The notes under the pieces were generated by a model that did no database searches, was not told where the DNA came from, and saw only the letters and a list, made by a program, of their open reading frames with translations. From Raphanus sativus (Eukaryota > Streptophyta > Magnoliopsida > Brassicales > Brassicaceae), in the NCBI RefSeq assembly GCF_000801105.2, contig NC_079518.1, positions 20,564,800-20,628,799 of the forward strand: a stretch of DNA of 64,000 nucleotides. Direction: 5' to 3'. Numbering within the stretch: position 1 is the first letter of the stretch; each line of letters starts with the position of its first letter. Positions 45,668 through 56,270 of the stretch are shown here, one piece after another. The translations under genes were made by a program, and so were the position numbers.

Positions 45668-46462
45668 CTAGCCACCATGATGTGGAGAAGCACGGTCGGC
45701 CTCGGATCCAGGACCAACCGCACTGGCACTCCTAGCTGCAGGCACCGGGTCGTCGTCCGTCTCCGCGTCCTCATCTGACTCGAAGAAGCGTGCATCTTGG
45801 TCCTCTTTGCCCATCTTTGCGAAGCACTCCTCTGCGGCTATTGCTTGCCCTGCTACCATTTTTACTAGTGCAAATTCCAACGGGGCCATGGCACCCTCAA
45901 GCTCGTCCTGAATGTCCTTGCGGAGCCCTGTCATGAACAACTGGCACCACTCCTCGGCTGGCTTCGACTTGCACTTCTTGGCCGTATCCATGAACTCCTT
46001 CAGGTAATCTCTTACAGTTCGTGGTTTCTTTTCCGTCTGGACTGGTACATCACAACTACCAGGTTCCTGACTTTCTACGAAGGCGTCTCTCCTCGGGGCT
46101 GAAAACTTGCGCGGATGTCCCCGCTTCTTCTTAGAAGGCTCTTCAACAAGCGGCTCAGAAACCCACTCCATATCTGACACTGGTTTTTCTTTCCTTGACC
46201 GACCCCGTCCTCGCTTACCCGAAATTTCTCCCGACTGGTACTCAGTCGATGCTCGAGCATACCGAATATCCCCACGCATCAGATCCTCCACCCATTCACA
46301 CTGCATAGTCCGGCGCTCGAACGTCCGCATTGGAGGTCCCCACCGAGGTACCATTCTTCCTGCTACGCTGCGCGGAGTCCAGGGGTCGATCTGGGCCGGC
46401 TTTTCTGGTCCACTACGCTCACGGCTGTCACCATGGTCACCACTGGCTGGCGAAGACATCAT
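45668..46462 (-). CDS. Gag-like protein of a non-autonomous LTR element
   Basis: The 264-codon frame begins MMSSPASGDHG. I prefer this ATG over the upstream start at 46543 because the extra N-terminus is hydrophobic and unlike gag. A basic middle part (SGKRGRGRSRKEKP, KKKRGHPRKF) resembles AT-hook-like nucleic-acid binding. The C-terminal half contains TVRDYLKEFMDTAKKCKSKP and EWCQLFMTGLRKDIQDEL, which fit the Ty3-type gag core (a conserved Trp, then a helix with GLR). It ends in an acidic tail. No CCHC knuckle is visible. The frame is uninterrupted, which is notable for an element with a disabled promoter. Function is inferred from position and similarity. Confidence 0.65.
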   Translation of the reverse strand: MMSSPASGDHGDSRERSGPEKPAQIDPWTPRSVAGRMVPRWGPPMRTFERRTMQCEWVEDLMRGDIRYARASTEYQSGEISGKRGRGRSRKEKPVSDMEWVSEPLVEEPSKKKRGHPRKFSAPRRDAFVESQEPGSCDVPVQTEKKPRTVRDYLKEFMDTAKKCKSKPAEEWCQLFMTGLRKDIQDELEGAMAPLEFALVKMVAGQAIAAEECFAKMGKEDQDARFFESDEDAETDDDPVPAARSASAVGPGSEADRASPHHGG

Positions 46463-46640
46463 GCAAGTAAAGATCCGACAAGAACCATAATAGAAGTATA
46501 GATATAATGGGTGGTTTTTGAAAACATCACACAACTTTCTCAAGCATCAAAACTTTCGCAAACTCTTTTCTTTTAAAATAAGGTTTTGAAAAACTTTGGA
46601 AATGCCGACCCCTTAGGATAGCACTAAGGGGTCTTAACCA

Positions 46641-46655
46641 GGCTCTGATACCAAT
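46641..46655 (-). other. Primer-binding site (initiator tRNA-Met)
   Basis: Complement reads ATTGGTATCAGAGCC immediately inside the right LTR. Confidence 0.85.
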
Positions 46656-47168
46656 TGTAACATCCGCTTCCCCTCGATACCGACCGGGGTTATCGAAAGG
46701 GAGTTATAGACACGCTTATACCCTTATAGGCAACCCGCTGTGTCAGTTACTGGTCCCAAGAGTCGACGGTCGCATTGCTTTCTTTGAAATTCCGATCCAC
46801 TCGTATCCATATACTTCTACTTACAGTCCTGCGCACAGGGAATGGAAAGAGAGGGTCTGAGTATTGGGTTACTCAGTGAAGTGACTCTAGACCAGCCTGC
46901 CCGCAAGACACTCTACATTACTCTATGCGGGAACCAGGACTGACTAGCCACTACAATCAACAATGCATAATAAAAAATTTCATAACATCATTTCTAGCAA
47001 CCTAGCTGTCAATTAATACAATGAACTCAGTCATTCCTACACAACACTCATTAATAGAATAGTCTGACTCGACAAACACAACCAGAGCAAACTGACTCCA
47101 ATCAACCTAGACGTAAGACCTATAGCCATTTATGGACGTCCCACCTCGTGCCGGCCTATCCTGGAAGA
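46656..47168 (-). repeat. Truncated 5' LTR (U5 side only)
   Basis: It matches 43138-43650 closely, then stops being similar at GGCCTATCCTGGAAG. The missing part contains U3 and the TATA box. Confidence 0.85.
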
Positions 47169-47310
47169 ACAAGCACGTCCCACCTCATGCTTGTTCTTTG
47201 CATTGAAAATGGGAACTATGGGAACTTTTCATAGGCAAGTCTTTTTTTTTTCTTTTTTTTTTGCACTATAATGATTCGTTTCATAAGTATCCCCTTTTCT
47301 TTTTTTGCAG

Positions 47311-47471
47311 GAGAAAGTCTCCAGTCTGGAGCTTGTGAAGGTGCTATAGAAACTGACGATGAGACTCCTCCGCTCCAGGCCAAAAGTTCAGTCCTCTATA
47401 TAGCTTTTAGAGGACTGGCTATTGATGAGTCAGTTGAACAGAAAGTTGTGATCAAAAGCATGTCTCTTAAG
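47311..47471 (+). pseudogene. Isolated exon-like segment of unknown gene
   Basis: A long pyrimidine tract and TTTTTTTGCAG precede an open segment of 161 bp that ends TCTTAAG|GTCAC, a donor-like site. It reads ESLQSGACEGAIETDDETPP, then LYIAFRGLAIDESVEQKVVI. The composition is that of a coding exon. No neighbouring exon was recognised, and the truncated LTR lies just upstream, so it is probably a gene fragment cut by or carried with mobile DNA. I do not recognise the parent gene. Confidence 0.4.
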
Positions 47472-47534
47472 GTCACTATCTATTTTTTTTTTCTTTTTTA
47501 ATTATAACTATTTTTTTTTAAATTATACAGAGAT

Positions 47535-47695
47535 ATCATGACCCCACAGAAGTGGTCCAGACTAGTCACGTGTTGTTACATGTCGGTCCTCTGTCCCTGA
47601 CGATGCCGAAATGTTAATTCTCCAGTGACCGGGATTCAAACCCAGGTGGCGGAACTCACAGCTGTGAAACCTTTACCACGTCTGTGTTTGCCTTT
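47535..47695 (-). mobile_element. Probable tRNA-derived SINE
   Basis: On minus, an A-box-like CGTGGTAAAGG is followed about 35 bp later by a B-box-like GGGTTTGAATCCCGGTC, the internal RNA polymerase III promoter arrangement. The body ends before a T-rich tract. Boundaries are approximate and no target duplication was found. Confidence 0.5.
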
Positions 47696-47819
47696 GGATT
47701 TGAGTAACAAAAAACAATTCAAGCAAAAATAATCTAAGGATAAAATCATATGATCTACGAACCAATGATCTTAAGCCTCACGTTATCTTGAGGACAAAAG
47801 CGAAAGATTAAAGAAAGAA

Positions 47820-50307
47820 TCAAGAAGAAGCAGAGTTGTCAAAAGTAGAACCGACGTGGTGGATTACGAATCCATAGATTTTGCGTTTCAGTCGTTCAAT
47901 CTTGTCCGTTAAATGCATTGTTGGGATCTGGTTTTCTTGGTCAGACACGACACGGTCCAACCACTCGTTGACTTGTTTCAGCTGAGACAGAACTGCAGCT
48001 ATGGAACTACCGTCTAAAGGCCGCGCATTTTTGTTGTCTAACGACTCTTCCACGAACCCAATGAACCACGTTTGCATCTCAGATCGTACGCTCACTGCGA
48101 ATTTAGCTGTCTCGTTCATGCCATCTTTGTCTGTCCACATCCCAACAATGTTGTCTGAAACCACCACAGTTACAAGTTTTTTTTAAAATAAAATATTTTA
48201 CTCTGTTGAATGAAGAGATGAAAATTTTGTTTCAGTTGAAGAACAAACCTGTCTTTGTAGAAGGTCCGGGAGAGAGGCGAGTAGGCGTTTGTTTCTTCAC
48301 TGAAGATGGTGATTCTAGGCTGTTCTGGCTTTTGACCAGTGAGACCACCTCGAGGTTAGTTGCTAATGCAGCTTCAACCCAAAGAGAGACTGGACTTCGT
48401 TGATCAGATGAAGACCGAAAACTATCTTCAGAAACAATCTGACTGTATTTCGTAACATCTCCATAGATTGTCAAAAACTTGTTGATGATTCGCAATGGAT
48501 TCTCCTGTTTGGAGGCTGAAGAAAGCTCAGCGAATTTACTGTAATATCCACCACAAAATGGTGTGTCAAAGACCAAATGAAAGTTGATTGCCAAAAGTTT
48601 TTCAATTTTTCTTTTTTACCTTAAACATCTAATAATGCACTCATTGGCATTAGCCTCCTCCAATGCACGAGCCGCAGCTTTAGCAGCAAAGTTTCTTCTT
48701 TGCAAAGCTTCCTGTTAAATAAATCAAATATACAATCGCATGAGAGGATACATAAACTCAAGTGTCTTTAGTCTCAGCGTCTTTCACCTTTGCAAGTCTA
48801 GCGAGGTCCCCTGAGATGCTATCCAGTGGAACACTACCATCCGTCCATTTCCTATCATGATAAGTGATCCCAAGTCCTTCAAAAGCTGAGACTTCTTCTT
48901 CCACTAAACTACTCGCAGATGAACAAGACTTGGCTTTCTCTTCACATGCTGAAGAATCACTCTTTCGCCTATTTGCATCACTAAGACGTCTCGTCATAGC
49001 AGCCTGAAACAATCGTACATTCTCAATTTCAGTTCATCACACAAAACACAAGTATCAAACTTTATTCCACTTTGTTACCTGAGTACGCAAAATCCCTTGA
49101 AGATCAGTCTTCCTCTTCTCCTTGTGCTCAGATTGAACACTTCCATCAGGTTCATCCCAGTTCTTTCGGTTACCATTCTTAGCTGTAGATCCGACAAGAG
49201 CCTCAGACACTTTGGAAATCCCCGCAGCAATTGCCGCCATCTTCTTCTTCCCGAAGAATCTCCAACCATGGGAGACATTTTCAAACCACTTGAAAGCCTC
49301 CTCCCCGGCGAAATCGACAGTCTCCTTCCACTAGGAGATGGTATCACCTTCCTTCCGTTAGGTGACGGTTGCCTGTATCTTGACGGCACAACGATGGCTG
49401 CCTCTCTAGCAACCTTCCTATTCTCCTCACGCGCCGCCGCAAGGCTCGGCACTACGCATTTCGACGGAACCGGAGACGCGGATCTCCTCCCTTTTGCGGA
49501 AACCGCAGGAGATGGATCTCTTTCTACAGAGATGTTCTTCTTCTTCCCAGCTGAGACTGACCGCTGCTTAGCCGAAGCTGGTGAGGAGAATCTCTGCGGC
49601 GTCTGCTTAGTTCTCTCATTGCGGTTTTGGTTCACAGGAGCAAGCGCTGGTCTCTCTTTCGTAACGGCCCCCGCCACGTCATCATCGTCATAGTTATCTA
49701 GTCGTTTGTTGTTTAAGTAAACAGCTGGCCTCTCTTTCGTAACCGCCGCTGCCACGTCATCGTCATAGTTATCTAGTCGTTTGTTGTTCAAGTAAACAGC
49801 TGGCCTCTCTTTCGTAACCGCCGCTGCCACGTCATCATCGTCATAGTCGTTGAGTCGTTTGTTGTTTAAGTAAACAGCGATTGGGTCGAGGGAGTAGTCA
49901 GAAGCGGGGACAGGCTGGATGACGAAATCTCGCTTGGATCCGCGTGCGATCAGCGGCTCGGGAGTTCCGACGAAGGCTTGACGGCCGCCGGCGACGGGGC
50001 GGATTTCGGCGGCGCGCGGGAGAGGAGTGGAGAATTCGAGGCGTTCGAGGTAGATGAACTGGCCGAGCTGGAGACGGTTGGTGAGGATGAGATCTGTGTC
50101 GCGCTCGGAGAGGCAGACGTAGGTGGAGTTGAGAGAGTCGGAGATCTGGACGTAGAAGCCTTGGTTAGGGCGTAGATCGGACCCGGCGAGGGCGGGTACG
50201 ATTCCGGTGACTTGGAGGATGGCGGATCTGTGGTCTCCGGTAGGGCGAGTGTTGGAGTTCATTGATTGGAGGAGTTTCAATAGGATGCCTGGTGCGAGAG
50301 ACGCCAT
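47820..50307 (-). CDS. DUF936 family protein, five exons, one frame break in exon 1
   Basis: Exons by eye: 50307-49079, 49003-48788, 48711-48620, 48538-48249 and 48154-47820, all with GT..AG borders. The start [20 protein letters not shown] and [20 protein letters not shown] with [12 protein letters not shown] are the N-terminal DUF936 domain (about residues 1-130). A Ser/Pro/Arg/Lys-rich linker follows, then a conserved helical C-terminus ([35 protein letters not shown]). Plant DUF936 proteins include the CORD microtubule-associated group, so a cytoskeletal role is possible but inferred. Exon lengths total 2162 bases, one short of a multiple of three. The shift lies near 49240-49250 within SGRRRW versus a frame opening [17 protein letters not shown]. 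It is either a real mutation or a sequence error. Full length would be about 720 residues. Confidence 0.88.
49646..49876 (-). repeat. In-frame 78/75/78-bp tandem repeat in the DUF936 gene
   Basis: Three units (49646-49723, 49724-49798, 49799-49876) encode [25 protein letters not shown] blocks of 25-26 residues. The middle unit is one codon shorter. Two units are nearly identical, so the expansion looks recent. Confidence 0.9.
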
Positions 50308-50526
50308 TTTTGTTTTGTTTTGGGGTTAGAGGAGGAGGTATCAGATGTGTGATGTGAGTTTTAAGAAGAAGAAGAGTTATTGAAGCTTTTGGCGTTACGA
50401 TATTCAAATTTTGAAATCGTGATTTCTTTATTTTGTTTTTTTATTGTTATCTCTGCATAACGGTTACTTGTTGACAGACAAATGTTTTGTGTGATTAAAT
50501 TATGCTGATTTGTTGTAATTTGTAAA
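50308..50526 (-). promoter_or_regulatory. 5' flank of the DUF936 gene
   Basis: The segment directly upstream of the ATG has a purine-rich leader complement (GAAGAAGAAGAG near 50365-50378 on plus), consistent with a 5' UTR. No clear TATA box is seen. A Helitron lies directly beyond at 50527, so the upstream promoter may include Helitron sequence. Confidence 0.35.
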
Positions 50527-51173
50527 TCTATCTTATTAAAACAGAAACATTTTATTGGACCTAACATTTATTTTGTAAATTTTTAAATTAAATACACCTT
50601 TATACTTTATAGTTAAACTTACATTAAGTCATTAATGTTTATTCCTTTATACTACTATTTATGTTTTCAAACAATATATTTATTTCTTTATACTACTATC
50701 AATGTTTCCAAACAATATATTTTTTATACTACTATCAATGTTTCTAAACAATACAATAACTAATCTTAGTTATGTTATATCTATCATTTTCTTTTTAAAA
50801 TTTTGTAGAAACGTCATAATTTCATAAAATGTAAAATAATGAACTTTAAAATTTGGAGTATAAGATTACAAATTATGAAATTATTACAATTTAAATCAAA
50901 TTAGATTACATATCGGTCATCCAACAGTTCTATCGGTTAGTCTCGGGTTTTAGTAATTTTTTTAATATGAATATTTTAAAAACCTAAATTGAATTGTTAT
51001 ATCTCCGAATTAACCGGTATAATCACAATCGGGTTAAATTTAAAAACACTGATTTAAATGCAAAAATATTTTAAATACACACTTTTAAAAATTACCAAAA
51101 TATTTGTTAAGTTATTAGTAAAATTTTTCATCGTAAAATATTCCGCGCTTCCAAAGCGCGGATCAAGATCTAG
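50527..51173 (+). mobile_element. Non-autonomous Helitron (647 bp)
   Basis: It starts TCTATCTTATTAAAACAG after an A and ends with a perfect hairpin CCGCGCTT-CCA-AAGCGCGG (51143-51161), then GATCAAGATCTAG followed by T. The insertion is between A and T as expected. The interior is AT-rich and non-coding. It lies about 220 bp from the DUF936 start codon. Confidence 0.88.
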
Positions 51174-51684
51174 TTATGACGTTAAGTCTGGAAATGCATC
51201 ATGATTAGAGAGACAAGTTAAATATAATTACACTGATGAGGGTAATTTTTTTTTTTTTGAAATTACGAACTGTAACCAACTAGTTTTGTAGAATACAAAC
51301 GTTTTTCTCTCCTTACTCCATTTCTTAAAACATGTTGTTATTTCTATTTAGTTTTGTCTCTCTGAACTGGGAGAATTCAGCTCGGATACCAATTCATCTC
51401 GTATGTCTTTATATCCAAAATGAAAAGTTAAAATATTTACTTTATAATTTAATGCCGTTTGATCAATACTATTAAATTAGCAGTGTAACTTATTGATAAA
51501 CATTTGGTCCAATTATATTTTTCACATTTTACTAACTAACTGTCATTATTCACATATAAATATAGCTATCACCATAATTTCCAGTTATTATTATAACTTC
51601 CCATCACTTCCTATATCTAGGGCCATTACTCTTTTCTTTTGTTTTGAACATTGGTTTTCATAAATTACTCTCATTTATAATAAA
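51174..51684. other. Intergenic DNA
   Basis: AT-rich, no gene or repeat recognised. Confidence 0.5.
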
Positions 51685-54600
51685 CTAGGGTCGGCCCGTC
51701 CCTACGGGCGGGAAGTTATAATAGTTATTTTATATATTTTAATTTTATACACATTTGAATTATAATAATTTAGCATACATATAAATGTAGGCAATGAAGA
51801 AGTTTGTTTCTTAAATTTATTAATTGTTATAGTTTTTTTATAAACTGATTTTAATTTATTAAATATATCCATTTAAATGATTAATAAACAAAAAAATTTA
51901 ATTAGTTTCTAAAGATAATGTTTACAATATGACAAATGTTTTAAATATTTATAAGCTTATGTAAGGAAAACTGTATTTAAAGTGCAGAAAATAGAAAAAG
52001 CTTCTGAAAATAAGAAAAAAAAAATAATATCTGAATAATTTTAATAATAGATATTAGAGAATGAAGGGGAATGGAAAAATTATTGGTTCAAGACTCAAGT
52101 AGATGTTTAGCAAATTTAGAGGGGTTAATAAACTAATTAATGTATAACATATCACCAAATCTTTTTTTAAGGTGCAAAGAAACTTCAGTTTCCAAAATAC
52201 ACATGGTCGCACAAAGAAACTTTAGCCGCACCCCCGCCACTGGTCGCATCAATCCTTGATGTTGTTTATATGGCACTCCTCAGTGGTTGTTAACATGGTT
52301 AGATAACACACCCATACATCTGCCACTGGTCGCATCGATCCCATTTGTGAGCTGATCAATCTGTCTTTAGATTTCAGAACTTATTTATTATTTTGACTAA
52401 AGATATAGCTTTTTGGGTGGTTTCAGTTTGTCAGGAAGGGTCGAACAGGACGTTGCTATCCAAACTGGAAAGAGTTTGAGACTTGAGACTCGGTAAGTGG
52501 AGGAGAGCATTCGACCAGATGGAATGGAGCTTAAGAAATAGAAGTATTGGTCTATTTAAATCCTATTTGCTGGTCTGTGAAAAGTTTTGACAAATCTTTA
52601 AACTTGTTTTTTTTTTTTGATTTTGCATTAGTCTGTCTCTTCATTTTTGCATTGCGGTCTGATAAATCAAATCTTATATTGTATCATAAAACTGCTCAAG
52701 ATTTGAGTTTTATACTTTGTTAAGGTGTTATTGTTTGGGTTTGTGAATCGTGTGTGAACCTTTTTTTGTACCAAATATTGTTTGTAATGGAAACTTAGGT
52801 TGTTGAATGATATTTTTTTTTAAATTTTTGGATGGTTTTAGTAATAGCTTGTTAGTCAAGTAATTGCTGAATTTCTATACCAGATTTGTGAGCTTGTTAT
52901 TTTAATGTTTGTACTTCTAACACATGCGAAAGATGAGTCAAGGAGCTAAAGTTTCTTGGCACAGTTTGAGCAGGAATCGGTACAGATAAAATCAATTGCC
53001 TACATTGTCGGAGAATCAGAATTACACAGAAACTTTCACATTCAGTACTAAAACATTTAAATTCTGGTTAACATGCCTGAGAGGGAGCAGCGATGACAAA
53101 ATCATTGAGCACCGCTATGCTCAGAGATTCCACCTTAGCATTGCCCCTTAGCAGTGGAGCTGCTGGTGCAAGTCCTGTCTTGCGCGACCAACCTGCATAA
53201 TTGATAAAGTTGTTAGGCTTAGCTATAAACATTTTGAATCTCACCAAATTAGTAAATGTATAGAGACAACGATTCTCAAGATGTTACCTGTAGAAAAAAA
53301 ATCTCCTGCAGGTGTTTCCTTGTCAAAGTATAAGTGTGTGCCGGTGGTGGCAATCTAACACAGACGGGCTGCATGATGAACAGAGGGTTAATGCTGTGAA
53401 CATCCCTAAACAACTGGCATGTAGGTTTCAGCTTGGTTGCTTACCTCCCACAATCTTGGGGTTGACGCTGGTTGCAACCACAACCCTTGGGTCACCTCGC
53501 TTCATTTCTAGTTGATTGTGGCGCTTAACAACCTGAGAGTCAAAGAGACTCATAGTCACAGACATGTCACTGATAACACACGTACATATATTGGTGACCA
53601 AAATGTAGTTATTAGGTTAAAACAATACGCAGATAAAGTAAGAAATTCTTGCCAATCTTACTAAAGTTCAAGTAACTTACTTGTCCATCTTAATGGTTGC
53701 CATAACATGATTATTGTCTTGAACAGGGTCAGTGACAGTACTCTTCAAGCAGTTATCTCAACAGTAAGATCTGTAGGAAGAAGTATATCATATATCTAAT
53801 CCGGTAGTCAGAAGAACAGAAAGAGCAGCATTACCTGTGTTTGAGACAGCGTTAGTAAACAAAGAGAGAGTCGCCGGAAAAATCACATCACGGAAAGCAT
53901 AAATAAAAACCATTAAATACAAAGAACTGGAAACACAGCGTTCATAAAACAGAGAGAGAGAGAGTTGCGCCGGAGAAATCATTCAACCTAATTTTCATGA
54001 GCATAAATCTGAATATAAGAATATAAAAAATGGAATCCCAACGTTTATAAACAGATGAAACTTTGCCGCAAAAATCAAAATCGAAAATAAATAAAGACCT
54101 GGAAAAGAGCTTACATTTACATCTACCAGGAACAAATCCAACCACATGAGCTCCCCATCGCGCTTCACATTCCTCGCTTCCCAGAAACGAAGCAGCCGTG
54201 CCTCCACAATTGATGAACACTTCCCGACCTTCAAATTGGAGAAGAACACCTTGGAGTTAGCCAAGACAAATCAAATTAGTATAACCAAGAGAGATATGCG
54301 AAGAGAGATGATGAGAGGATGAATTCGAGAAGAGAAATATGGAGATATTTGTACCCAATCTAACAGGGCTTCGCCGACGCAGACCAAGCATTGAAGAACT
54401 CATAGTGGGGGTCATATTTAATCTGATTAAACACAAAGAAACCGTAACAAAATCATACAACAACACCATCATAAGATGCGTCTTTGGAAAAAAAATATAC
54501 CGCAACTGAGATTTATGTTGCTATTGATATGTGAAGATGATTTTCAAGGGATGAGGCTTACCTTCCTTTTATAAGCGGAGATTAATTGCTTGGAAGAGTC

Positions 54601-55053
54601 ATTGAATGTGTGTGGTTCAGTGGATCGAAATAGTTAATGCAAATTTTAACCCCTAAAAGAGAAGATGAATCAAGAACCAAACAACGCTAAACCTAAACAG
54701 AATTCAGTGAAGATCTAAACATGAAACTTGGTTAATCTGTAACTGGTTACTCTTCTGATTGTTTGGAAGAAGAAGAATCAACGCTTTCAAAACTCAGATC
54801 GGGTGTTGATCTCGAATCGCGGAGATGAAGAGAAGAGGGGTTCAATCCTCATCTCAAAAACGGTATTACTTTTACGGGCTGGTTAAGTATGGATAATAAG
54901 GGCCCAAAAAACTACGAAGCCCACATGTATACATAATAATAAGTTAAATGAAACGCAGCAGATCTTAGCTGTCATCACCATAAGAGGGCAATTTCCAGCC
55001 TGGCATCCTAGTTGTCACATTGGGAGAGAAACACTCTTCTTTATATATATAGA
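51685..55053 (-). mobile_element. Helitron carrying an RPA1-like gene (about 3.4 kb)
   Basis: On minus it begins TCTATATATATAAAGAAGAG at 55053 after an A, and ends with hairpin GCCCGT-AGGG-ACGGGC (51709-51694) followed by a CTAG next to T (51688-51685). These are Brassicaceae Helitron termini. The interior contains an intron-bearing RPA1-like gene (see 53077-54264), a gene type often carried by plant Helitrons. No Rep/helicase was found, so it is non-autonomous. Confidence 0.8.
53077..54264 (-). pseudogene. RPA1-like OB-fold (DUF223) gene inside a Helitron
   Basis: First exon from ATG 54264: MANSKVFFSNLKVGKCSSIV, then RLLRFWEARNVKRDGELMWL, up to a donor at the FLVDVN codons (GTAAGC). Later exons by eye: one ending RVVVATSVNPKIVGG (donor at 53445), 53368-53288 with TTGTHLYFDKETPAGD, and 53192-53077 with LRGNAKVESLSIAVLNDFV. 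These are DUF223/OB-fold blocks of plant replication protein A 70-kDa-like proteins, which bind single-stranded DNA. The middle part (53560-54100) lacks several expected blocks, and the frame after TTGTHLYF runs through a T-rich stretch, so I treat it as degraded. A Helitron origin explains its isolation. Confidence 0.7.
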
Positions 55054-55434
55054 TTAAATTCACATTTATTCTATTATATATGAGCAAAGAAAAAATATGA
55101 CCATAAAATGTTGGAATAATTGGTGGACTACCCATATAAAGGACATATATTTACATTGTAGCCATGGATAGACGTTTCAAGCTCATGTCACACAATCTTT
55201 CTCTTCATTTGACCGAAATGTCCTCTTGCTCTCTCTTATTCCCATGCGATTTTTTTTTTCTGACACTTTGCAGACTGCAAGTCTTGTTCTCCTTTCCTTC
55301 CTTCACCCTCTCTTTCTTCATATCTCATCTCATCTCTTTATTCTTATCTCATCTCTTTTTCTCAAGTTTTTTTATTTTTCTTCATTCTTTCCATTTGCGA
55401 TATTAATTCATAAATAAACACTATATTCTCTTTT
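55054..55434. other. AT- and pyrimidine-rich intergenic DNA
   Basis: A CT-rich open frame at 55164-55406 translates to Ser/Phe/Leu low-complexity sequence. I do not support it as a gene. Confidence 0.4.
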
Positions 55435-55597
55435 CTTCTTCTTTCATAATTCAATTTTAATTTTTAAAATTATTCAGTTTGATGGAAAAATTAAAATTTT
55501 CATATAAATTCAAAACTCTTGTTTTGTTTGGAATCACTCTGATTTTCAATCAAACTGAATAATTTTAAAAATTAAAATAGAATTATGAAAAAAGAAG
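55435..55597. repeat. Perfect-looking hairpin: 49-bp inverted arms
   Basis: Arm 55435-55483 (CATAATTC..TTCAGTTTGAT) is the reverse complement of 55549-55597 with about three mismatches. The loop is 65 bp. It could be a MITE or a small-RNA foldback. Confidence 0.85.
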
Positions 55598-55621
55598 ATT
55601 AACTAAACATGTTACAAAATA

Positions 55622-56270
55622 ATTTGATCACTAAACATGTTACAAAATATATTAGAGAGTTTAACAAATTTTGTAACAAGATACAAAATTTGTTAACATG
55701 TTACAAAATATGTTAGTGAATTAACAAATTATGTAACATGATTTAAAATATATTAACATTAAAATATCATCAATTATAGTCTCGCTAACATGATACACAA
55801 TTTGTTAATATTTAAAATAACATCAATTTCTATTGGGTTTATGATAAAATTACATAATAACTCATCCGTAATTTGACCACCAAACATTTTACAAAATATG
55901 TTAGCGAATTAACAAAATTTGTTACAAGACACAATATTTGTTAACATGTTATAAAATATGTTAGCGAGTTAACAAATTTTGTAATATGATATAAATTTTG
56001 TTAACATTAAAATAACATCAACTAAAGTCTAGCTAACATGATACACAATTTATTAACATTAAAATAACATCAATTTCTATTGGATTTATAATAAAACTAC
56101 ATTATAACTCATCAATAATTTGACCACCAAACATTTTACAAAATATGTTAACGCTTTATCAAAACTTGTACCAAAATACAAAATATGTTAACATGTTACA
56201 AACTATGTTAGCGAGTTAATAAATTTTGTAATAAGATACAAAATATGTTAACATTAACATAACATCAAAT
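55622..56270. repeat. Tandem repeat of about 248 bp, roughly 2.6 copies
   Basis: Units start at AATTTGAC/TCACC-type words near 55622, 55871 and 56118. Inside each, GTTACAAAATATGTTAGCG, GAGTTAACAAATTTTGTAAC and ATTAAAATAACATCAA recur. Shorter GTTAACA/TGTTAAC words are themselves repeated. No coding potential. Confidence 0.8.

Larger units (their letters stand above)
43138..47168 (-). mobile_element. Non-autonomous gag-bearing LTR retrotransposon with truncated 5' LTR
   Basis: A full LTR (43138-44823) begins TGTAACATCC and ends GGGATGTTACA. A second copy starts at 46656 but departs from the first at about 47168. Next to the right copy lies the initiator tRNA-Met site (GGCTCTGATACCAAT, complement), and next to the left copy a purine-tract complement (AACTCCCCCACTT), so the element points to minus. 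The 1.83-kb interior holds only a gag-like gene. There is no protease, RT or integrase. Because the right end is truncated there is no target duplication. Confidence 0.85.

Noticed and set aside
49097..49693. 198-residue plus-strand frame
   Set aside because: Antisense shadow of DUF936 exon 1, whose splice structure and family match support minus.
55164..55406. 80-residue Ser/Phe/Leu-rich frame as a secreted protein gene
   Set aside because: Pyrimidine-rich low-complexity DNA with no recognisable domain or neighbouring exons.
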